DNA from: UBA9647 sp963739335
Lineage (GTDB): Bacteria; Bacteroidota; Ignavibacteria; UBA10030
Reading direction: 5' to 3'
DNA: 64,000 bases
Assembly (NCBI GenBank): GCA_963739335.1
Contig: CAVUAC010000041.1
Location: 1-64,000 of the forward strand
Within the stretch, counting starts at the first letter, position 1. Each line of letters opens with the position of its first letter. Position numbers and translations under genes: made by a program. Positions 58,292 through 64,000 of this stretch are shown piece after piece. The notes under the pieces are model-generated. The model ran no database searches and was not told the origin of the DNA. It worked only from the letters and a program-made list of their open reading frames with translations.

Positions 58292-59608
58292 ATGGACACG
58301 CCATCCAATATCATCGCAATCGTTGGACGCCCAAGCGTTGGGAAATCGACGTTGTTCAATCGCATCCTCGGTGTTCGTGAGGCGATCGTTCACGACGTGC
58401 CCGGTGTTACGCGTGACCGGAAATATGCCGAAGCGGAATGGGCTGGCCACCACTTCACCATCATCGATACGGGCGGTTTCGTACCCGATTCTGAGGACGT
58501 TTTCGAACGCGCAATCCAAGAACAAGCGCAAATCGCAATAGAAGAGGCAGATGCTGTTGTTTTTCTTGTCGACGCCCTTACTGGTATTACGCCGATCGAT
58601 ACGCTCATAGCGAACGTTCTCCGAAAGTCCAGGAAACCCATATTTCTTGTCGTGAACAAGATCGATTCTGCGAGGCGGGAGATTGATGCAAACGAATTCT
58701 TCGAGCTTGGCCTTGGCGATCCCATCACGATCTCTGCCCTTGGGGGGCGTCAGATCGGCGATTTTCTGGATGCGGTGACGTCTGCTTTCAAGAAAAATGC
58801 TGTCGAGGAGGCGGATCAGGCGAGATTGCGCATAGCGGTCGTTGGGAAACCGAACGTTGGAAAATCCTCCCTCGTGAATGCACTTCTTGGCAAGAAACGG
58901 CTGGTTGTGACAGATATCCCTGGGACCACAAGGGATGCAGTCGACTCAATATTGAAATACAATCGCGAGGAATTCATTCTTGTCGACACCGCCGGCCTGA
59001 GGAAAAGGAGAAGGATATCTGAGAGTGTCGAGTTCTATAGTGCCCTGCGGACTCTTCGGAGTATCGAGAGGTGTGATGTTGCCCTTATCCTCGCTGATGC
59101 AAAACGCGGTTTTGATGTCCAGGATCTGCATATCGTCGAATCCGCAATGCAGCGGCACAAGCCCTCTCTGATTGCGGTCAATAAATGGGATCTGGTCGAA
59201 AAAGAAACGAACACGGCAAGGCAGTATGAGGTCTTTCTCAAAAAGGAACTCGGATTGCACGACCACATTCCGGTGATGTTCGTTTCTGCTCTGACGAAGC
59301 AGCGCATCCACAAGTTGATCGACCGCGCGAAAGTCCTCTTCGAAGAATACTCCAAGCGCATCGATACGAGCGAGCTGAATGAGGTTCTCTTGCCGGAGAT
59401 TGAACACTATCCGCCGAAGTCATCCAGCCCGAAAGAGATTAAGATCAAGTACATCTCGCAGGTGAAGAGCGGGCCGCCGGTTTTCGCCTTCTTCTGTAAT
59501 GAGCCAACACTCGTTGAGGAATCCTATAAGCGATTCCTCGCGAACAAGTTGAGGGAACATTTTGGATTCGAAGGTGTTCCCCTCATGCTTTCCTTCAAAA
59601 AGAAATAG
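58292..59608 (+). CDS. der: Ribosome-assembly GTPase Der
   Basis: 438 residues with two G domains: GRPSVGKST, DTGG, NKID in the first (residues 9-170) and GKPNVGKSS, DTAG, NKWD in the second (about 182-350), then a KH-like C-terminal domain. Needed for 50S subunit biogenesis. Normal length. Confidence 0.96.
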   Translation: MDTPSNIIAIVGRPSVGKSTLFNRILGVREAIVHDVPGVTRDRKYAEAEWAGHHFTIIDTGGFVPDSEDVFERAIQEQAQIAIEEADAVVFLVDALTGITPIDTLIANVLRKSRKPIFLVVNKIDSARREIDANEFFELGLGDPITISALGGRQIGDFLDAVTSAFKKNAVEEADQARLRIAVVGKPNVGKSSLVNALLGKKRLVVTDIPGTTRDAVDSILKYNREEFILVDTAGLRKRRRISESVEFYSALRTLRSIERCDVALILADAKRGFDVQDLHIVESAMQRHKPSLIAVNKWDLVEKETNTARQYEVFLKKELGLHDHIPVMFVSALTKQRIHKLIDRAKVLFEEYSKRIDTSELNEVLLPEIEHYPPKSSSPKEIKIKYISQVKSGPPVFAFFCNEPTLVEESYKRFLANKLREHFGFEGVPLMLSFKKK

Positions 59609-59633
59609 AACACTATTTGTTTAGAGACGTCAT

Positions 59634-60260
59634 ATGAAAAATCTCATCATTATTCGTCACCCCCTCGTTCAACGTGATGTGACGCTTCTGCGCGACAAGA
59701 GGACACCGAGCAATCAGTTCAGGGCGATACTGCGGCGTATGTCCACACTCATGGCGTTCGAGGTGACACGGGAACTGCCGCTTCGTTCAACGACGGTAAC
59801 GACTCCTCTGGCGAAAACCAAAGGAAGTGTGCTGGCGCGCCCGGTGGTTCTTGTACCAATCTTGAGGGCGGGCCTCGGACTTGTCGGTGGGTTCGTGGAG
59901 GTATTGCCTGATGCTCGGGTTGGACATATCGGCCTCTATCGTGATGAGCAAACGCTCAAGCCGGTCGATTACTACTTCAAGGTGCCTCGGAATATCAAAG
60001 AGGCGCTTGTCTTTTTGCTCGATCCGATGCTCGCAACGGGAGGAAGCACCTCTGCCGCGGTGACTTACCTGAAGAATCGCGGAGCGAAGACGCTGGTTTG
60101 CGTGACGTTGGTGGCTGCTCCAGAAGGAGTGCGGAAGGTCCTTCATGAACATCCTGATGTGCGTATCTACACCTGCGCTCTCGATGAAAAACTGAATTCA
60201 AAAGGCTACATCATGCCAGGGTTGGGTGATGCCGGCGACAGAATATTTGGAACGGAATAA
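59634..60260 (+). CDS. upp: Uracil phosphoribosyltransferase
   Basis: 208 residues, makes UMP from uracil and PRPP. VPILRAGLGLVGGFVEVLP near residue 78, GLYRDEQTLKPVDYYFKVP near 103, PRPP loop LDPMLATGGSTSAAVTYL near 131 and YIMPGLGDAGDRIFGT at the end are the family motifs. Normal length. Confidence 0.95.
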   Translation: MKNLIIIRHPLVQRDVTLLRDKRTPSNQFRAILRRMSTLMAFEVTRELPLRSTTVTTPLAKTKGSVLARPVVLVPILRAGLGLVGGFVEVLPDARVGHIGLYRDEQTLKPVDYYFKVPRNIKEALVFLLDPMLATGGSTSAAVTYLKNRGAKTLVCVTLVAAPEGVRKVLHEHPDVRIYTCALDEKLNSKGYIMPGLGDAGDRIFGTE

Positions 60261-60269
60261 AGGGTTGTC

Positions 60270-61304
60270 GTGCGCGCTATAAGCGTGGGTCTCATCATAA
60301 CATTGTCCGTTGCTTTCATGGGAAACGCTCAGACGCGGCTTCCTCAGGCGTCTCTTCATTTGCTGGTATCACAAGGCATTGAACTTTCGTGGCAGCAGAA
60401 GTATGAGGAAGCTGACTCTGTGTTCCAGGAGGTCCTGCGGGATTTCCCGAATCATCCGGCAGGTTACATCTATAGGGCGGGGGTCATGCAATCGAAAGCA
60501 CTCGACTACGAGAGGAACATCGATGTCCCGCCGTTCGATTCCTTGATCGAATTGGGGAAGAACAAGGCGAAAGCTATGATTGAGCGAGGGGAGGATCCGG
60601 CTTGGGGGTATTTTTTTATCGGGACAGCTGAGGGCTACGATTCATATGCCCGCGTGTATCGGGGCGACTGGTTTGGAGGCCTCATGAGGGGACTTGCTTC
60701 AGTATCCGCGTTCAAAGACGCTCTCAAAGCAGACAGCGCGATGTATGACGCCTGTGCGGGCATCGGGGCATTCTACTACTGGAGAAGCCGGAAGACAGAG
60801 CATTTCAACTGGCTGCCGTTCGTTGGCGATGATCGTCCTGAGGCCTATGTTCTTCTCAACAAGTCGGTTGACCATGGCCTGTATAATCGATACACAGCAC
60901 TCAGTATGCTTGTCACGATTTATATCGACGCAGGCGAACATGAAAAAGCGGTGGAGGCTGCGCGTTCGGGGCTGCAACAGTGTCCTGCCAATCGCACCTT
61001 CTTGTGGGGACTTGCAACCGCTTTGCACAAGATGGGGGCGTTTGCCGAAGCGGCACAGGCCTACCAGACGCTCCTGGCCGCGATCATCGACGATCGAGAG
61101 AAAAACCACTACAACGAAACCGTATGCCGGCTCAACCTGGCCAAAGTCAGAATGGAGCTTGGTGAGGGCGCCGAAGCGAAAAAGCAATTGGAGACCATTC
61201 TGCGGTTTCGCGAAGATGAATTTCTCCCTCACCTGAAGAGTCGCGTGCAAGACAAACTGGAGCAATGCAGGCTGCTTCTGGCAAAGCTTTCCGAAAATCG
61301 CTAG
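60270..61304 (+). CDS. TPR-repeat protein
   Basis: 344 residues. A signal-like N-terminus (MRAISVGLIITLSVAFMGNAQ, GTG start) and tetratricopeptide repeats (YEEADSVFQEVLRDFPNHPAGYI, HEKAVEAARSGLQQCPANRTFL, AQAYQTLLAAI). Probably periplasmic or lipoprotein-like scaffold; no catalytic motif. Confidence 0.75.
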   Translation: MRAISVGLIITLSVAFMGNAQTRLPQASLHLLVSQGIELSWQQKYEEADSVFQEVLRDFPNHPAGYIYRAGVMQSKALDYERNIDVPPFDSLIELGKNKAKAMIERGEDPAWGYFFIGTAEGYDSYARVYRGDWFGGLMRGLASVSAFKDALKADSAMYDACAGIGAFYYWRSRKTEHFNWLPFVGDDRPEAYVLLNKSVDHGLYNRYTALSMLVTIYIDAGEHEKAVEAARSGLQQCPANRTFLWGLATALHKMGAFAEAAQAYQTLLAAIIDDREKNHYNETVCRLNLAKVRMELGEGAEAKKQLETILRFREDEFLPHLKSRVQDKLEQCRLLLAKLSENR

Positions 61305-61332
61305 GCCGTAGAACGAAGGCAGACTCGTTGCC

Positions 61333-61360
61333 TTGACATTGACGCCGCGATGCATATATT
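61333..61360 (+). promoter_or_regulatory. Promoter of relA/spoT
   Basis: TTGACA (61333), 16-bp spacer, TATATT (61355), 29 bp before the start codon. This is the best consensus match in the window. Confidence 0.55.
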
Positions 61361-61389
61361 CAAAGGAAATACTCTCGTAGCAACACGTC

Positions 61390-63573
61390 ATGATTGATCC
61401 GCAGTTCAAAGACAAGCTGGATGACCTGCTCGAGGTCTGCCGCAAGAACCTCCGTGCGGTCGACGAGGATCTGATCACCCGCGCCTTCACCATAGGCTTG
61501 AACGCCCATAAGAACGATCTCCGGGCCTCGGGGGAGCCGTACTTTTCTCACCCGTACGAAGTAGCGATGATCGTAGCGAAGGAAATCCCTCTCGACGATG
61601 TTTCCGTCGCGAGCGCTCTGCTCCACGATGTTGTCGAGGATACGACATTCGATCTGAAAGACATCCGCGCGGAGTTCGGCGATAGCGTGGCAGATATTGT
61701 CGACGGTGCGACGAAGATCACGGACATCTTTCGGAGCCACGAAGTTACCCAGGCAGAGAGCTATCGGAAGCTCTTGCTTTCGATGGTGAATGACATCCGG
61801 GTGATGCTCATCAAGTTCGCGGATCGTCTGCACAATATGCGCACGCTCGAATATCTTCCCGTCGAGAAACAACAGCGGCTCGCCAAGGAAACGCTTGATA
61901 TCTACGCTCCGTTTGCACATCGGTTCGGCCTCGCAAAGATCAAATGGGAGCTTGAGGACCTATCGTTCAAATTCCTGCACAGACCTGAATACGATCAGAT
62001 AGCTCGACAGTTGAAATCCCGCAGGCGGGAGCGTGAGCAGTACATCAAAAAATTCGTATCGCCTATTGCCAAACGCCTTGATGAAGAAGCTATCACCTAT
62101 GAGCTTGAAGGGCGTCCGAAACATCTCTTCAGTATTTACAACAAGATGGTAAAGAGGACCAAGCCGCTCGACGAAATCTATGACCTCTTTGCAGTACGAT
62201 TCATACTCGATACCAGAGACAACAACGATTGTTTCATTGTTTACGGTGTCATCTCCGAGATTTACAAGCCCATCCCCGAGCGATTCAAAGACTACATTTC
62301 CATTCCAAAGAAAAATGGCTACCAGTCAATTCATACAACGGTCGTGGGTCCGGGCGGGAAGCTGGTCGAAGTTCAAATCCGCACCAGGACAATGCACGAA
62401 GTTGCTGAAAAGGGGGTAGCCGCGCACTGGATGTACAAGGAGAATAAGAGCTCGATTGATGAAGAGCTGGAACAGTGGGTGAACTGGGTACGGGAAATCT
62501 TTGAGCAGAAGAATGACGACATACCCAAGGAGTTGTTGGAGAGCTTCAAGCTGAATCTCTATCAAGATGAGATCTACGTTTTCACTCCGAAGGGTGATCT
62601 GAGGATACTCCCTCGCAATTCTACGCCGGTTGATTTCGCATTTGATATCCATTCGAACGTTGGTTTTCATTGTATCGGGGCGAAAGTCAACGGGCGCATC
62701 GTTCCATTGAACTCGTTGCTCAGGAGCGGTGACCAGGTTGAGATCATCACCTCGAAGAATCAGAACCCGAATCCCGACTGGGACAAATTCGTTGCGACCC
62801 ACAGGGCGAAAGCCCACATTCGCAGATGGATCCGTGAAGAGCTGCACAAGAAGGCAGTCGAGGGGAAGGAAACCTGGGAGAAGAAACTCAAGCGTCACAA
62901 GCTGCACTGCAATGAAGATGACCTGACAAAACTGGTTCACAGCGCGAAAATTGAGAATCTTCAGACATTTTACATCGACATTGCCGAGCATCGGCTGGAC
63001 GCTGACCTTTTTATCGAGGACATGATCGTCCGAGCGAAACATGCGGGCGAAGAGGTTGCCGAAGGTACTCAGGAGTCAGAATCCCTGTTCAAGAAGTTCA
63101 TCAGCTCGGCACGGGAGCTCACCAGCGGAATCTCCATTCTGGGGACAAGCGACAATTTCTTGCACCAATATGCGAAGTGCTGTAACCCTATTCCGGGTGA
63201 CGACATCGTAGGATTCGTGACAATCGGTGAGGGTATCAAGATCCATCGCAAAGACTGCAAGAACGTCGCTTCCAAGAGGATGGCGGAGAGCGAGCGCATT
63301 GTCGAAGTGAGCTGGCCGCCCGCAAATGGCGCTGACTTTATTGTCGCGATTCGTGTCTATGGCAAGGATCGGCCGGGTCTGCTGAGTGATGTGACGCATG
63401 CCATCTCCTCGTATCAGAACACGAACATACGAAGCGTGAACATAGACTCGCGCGCATCGATATTCGAAGGTCAAATAATCCTTTACGTGAAGAACACTGA
63501 ACATCTCGCTCGGGTCGTCGACAAAATCAAACGCGTCGATGGCATTATGGAAGTTGAGCGCTTCTTCGGATAG
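61390..63573 (+). CDS. Bifunctional (p)ppGpp synthetase/hydrolase
   Basis: 727 residues in the Rel/SpoT order: HD hydrolase domain (ALLHDVVEDT near residue 79), synthetase domain with RFKDYISIPKKNGYQSIHTT near 300 (the RxKD form seen in bifunctional enzymes), TGS domain (YVFTPKGDLRILPRNSTPVDFAF near 395) and an ACT domain at the C-terminus (AIRVYGKDRPGLLSDVTHA). Both active sites look intact. Controls the stringent response. Confidence 0.95.
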   Translation: MIDPQFKDKLDDLLEVCRKNLRAVDEDLITRAFTIGLNAHKNDLRASGEPYFSHPYEVAMIVAKEIPLDDVSVASALLHDVVEDTTFDLKDIRAEFGDSVADIVDGATKITDIFRSHEVTQAESYRKLLLSMVNDIRVMLIKFADRLHNMRTLEYLPVEKQQRLAKETLDIYAPFAHRFGLAKIKWELEDLSFKFLHRPEYDQIARQLKSRRREREQYIKKFVSPIAKRLDEEAITYELEGRPKHLFSIYNKMVKRTKPLDEIYDLFAVRFILDTRDNNDCFIVYGVISEIYKPIPERFKDYISIPKKNGYQSIHTTVVGPGGKLVEVQIRTRTMHEVAEKGVAAHWMYKENKSSIDEELEQWVNWVREIFEQKNDDIPKELLESFKLNLYQDEIYVFTPKGDLRILPRNSTPVDFAFDIHSNVGFHCIGAKVNGRIVPLNSLLRSGDQVEIITSKNQNPNPDWDKFVATHRAKAHIRRWIREELHKKAVEGKETWEKKLKRHKLHCNEDDLTKLVHSAKIENLQTFYIDIAEHRLDADLFIEDMIVRAKHAGEEVAEGTQESESLFKKFISSARELTSGISILGTSDNFLHQYAKCCNPIPGDDIVGFVTIGEGIKIHRKDCKNVASKRMAESERIVEVSWPPANGADFIVAIRVYGKDRPGLLSDVTHAISSYQNTNIRSVNIDSRASIFEGQIILYVKNTEHLARVVDKIKRVDGIMEVERFFG

Positions 63574-63585
63574 GTGACACGCCAC

Positions 63586-64000
63586 GTGAGCAAGAAGCCT
63601 GAGGATCAACAGAGGAGAATTCTGGGCATTGATTATGGAACTCGTCGCATTGGTATCTCGCTCAGTGATCCCCTACAGATCATTGCCCAACCCTACGAAA
63701 CGATTGAGAACGGGCCAAGGACACTGTTGTGCATCTGCCAGATGATCGCGAGTGAAGATGTCGAGCTCGTTGTCGTAGGCATGCCGTTAAACCTGAAAGG
63801 AGAAAAAGGCCAGAAAGCGAAAGAAGTCGAGCGATTCGTCAAAGAACTTGCGAATGTGACAACAACGGACGTCATGGTTTGGGATGAGCGATTCACGACT
63901 TCCATGGCGCATCAGACTCTATTGGATATGGGGACAAAGCGTGAAGAGCGCCGTAACAACAAGGGAAGGGTTGACGCAATGGCTGCTGCCCTTCTCCTCC
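63586..64000 (+). CDS. ruvX: Holliday-junction resolvase RuvX/YqgF-like nuclease, cut off at the window end
   Basis: GTG 63586 begins an open frame that runs to the end of the window (138 residues). ILGIDYGTRRIGISLSDP near residue 12, VVGMPLNLKGEKGQKAKEV near 65, VWDERFTTSMAHQTLL near 98 and GRVDAMAAALLL at the cut match the RNase H-like YqgF family. Involved in pre-16S rRNA 5'-end processing or junction resolution. Confidence 0.9.
   Translation, partial: MSKKPEDQQRRILGIDYGTRRIGISLSDPLQIIAQPYETIENGPRTLLCICQMIASEDVELVVVGMPLNLKGEKGQKAKEVERFVKELANVTTTDVMVWDERFTTSMAHQTLLDMGTKREERRNNKGRVDAMAAALLL

Noticed and set aside
1..64000. CRISPR array
   Set aside because: No regularly spaced 23-40 bp repeats were seen; the only short repeats are the GTGAGG and CTGC...ACTGC sets, which are too short and irregular.

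Overview
The window looks like a chromosomal segment of a Gram-negative bacterium of the Bacteroidota/Chlorobi/Ignavibacteria group. This is inferred from gene content: bacillithiol genes (bshA, bshB1), a SUF operon of the Rrf2-sufBCDSU type, RND metal efflux and a very large outer-membrane protein. Promoters of the form TTGNNN-16/17-TATATT recur in the chromosomal part. No 16S rRNA is present, so the assignment is tentative.

Layout. 1-10,047 is chromosome: a cut-off CusA-type metal pump with a metal-binding partner, bshB1, an xseA-xseB-dxs operon, an oxidoreductase, a SAM hydrolase, a protein of unknown function and secG. 10,066-36,511 is a genomic island inserted in a tRNA-Lys(CUU) gene. 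The 5' half of that tRNA occurs three times: 10,066 (fragment), 12,250 (fragment) and 36,439 (intact), so two elements sit in tandem. Element A (about 2.2 kb) is a restriction-modification pair (beta-class methylase plus BglII-like endonuclease) with GTGAGG repeats at both ends and no recombinase. Element B (about 24 kb) carries two integron-like gene cassettes, a XerC-like recombinase, a long leftward set of small phage genes, a structured leader RNA with its own small gene, replication genes, a damaged siphophage tail and head module, a repressor, an integrase and a small membrane protein. 36,512-64,000 is chromosome again: tRNA-Leu, a giant surface protein, a UvrD/PcrA helicase, a possible nuclease, bshA, the complete SUF iron-sulphur operon with SufA and SufT homologues, superoxide dismutase, an M28 peptidase, folP, a glycosyltransferase, pcm, miaA, tRNA-Pro, der, upp, a TPR protein, a bifunctional RelA/SpoT enzyme and the start of ruvX.

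How it works together. The chromosomal genes are mostly housekeeping and redox/thiol/Fe-S maintenance (bshA, bshB1, SUF, SOD). The island has displaced tRNA-Lys from a position 18 bp behind secG, so the tRNA is now read from island DNA. The prophage has no recognisable large terminase or portal, and its tape-measure and distal-tail genes are reduced to joined fragments, so it is probably defective unless the assembly has collapsed. Its regulatory layer remains visible: a repressor gene, a 14-bp near-palindrome repeated at three intergenic sites, further palindromes, and a leader RNA with competing helices over a Shine-Dalgarno site.

A caution runs through the annotation. Several genes, including the core genes xseA and the Rrf2 regulator, are each split by one missing or extra base, usually in a short homopolymer. 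This pattern suggests uncorrected sequencing indels more than real pseudogenes, and such genes are annotated over their full span.
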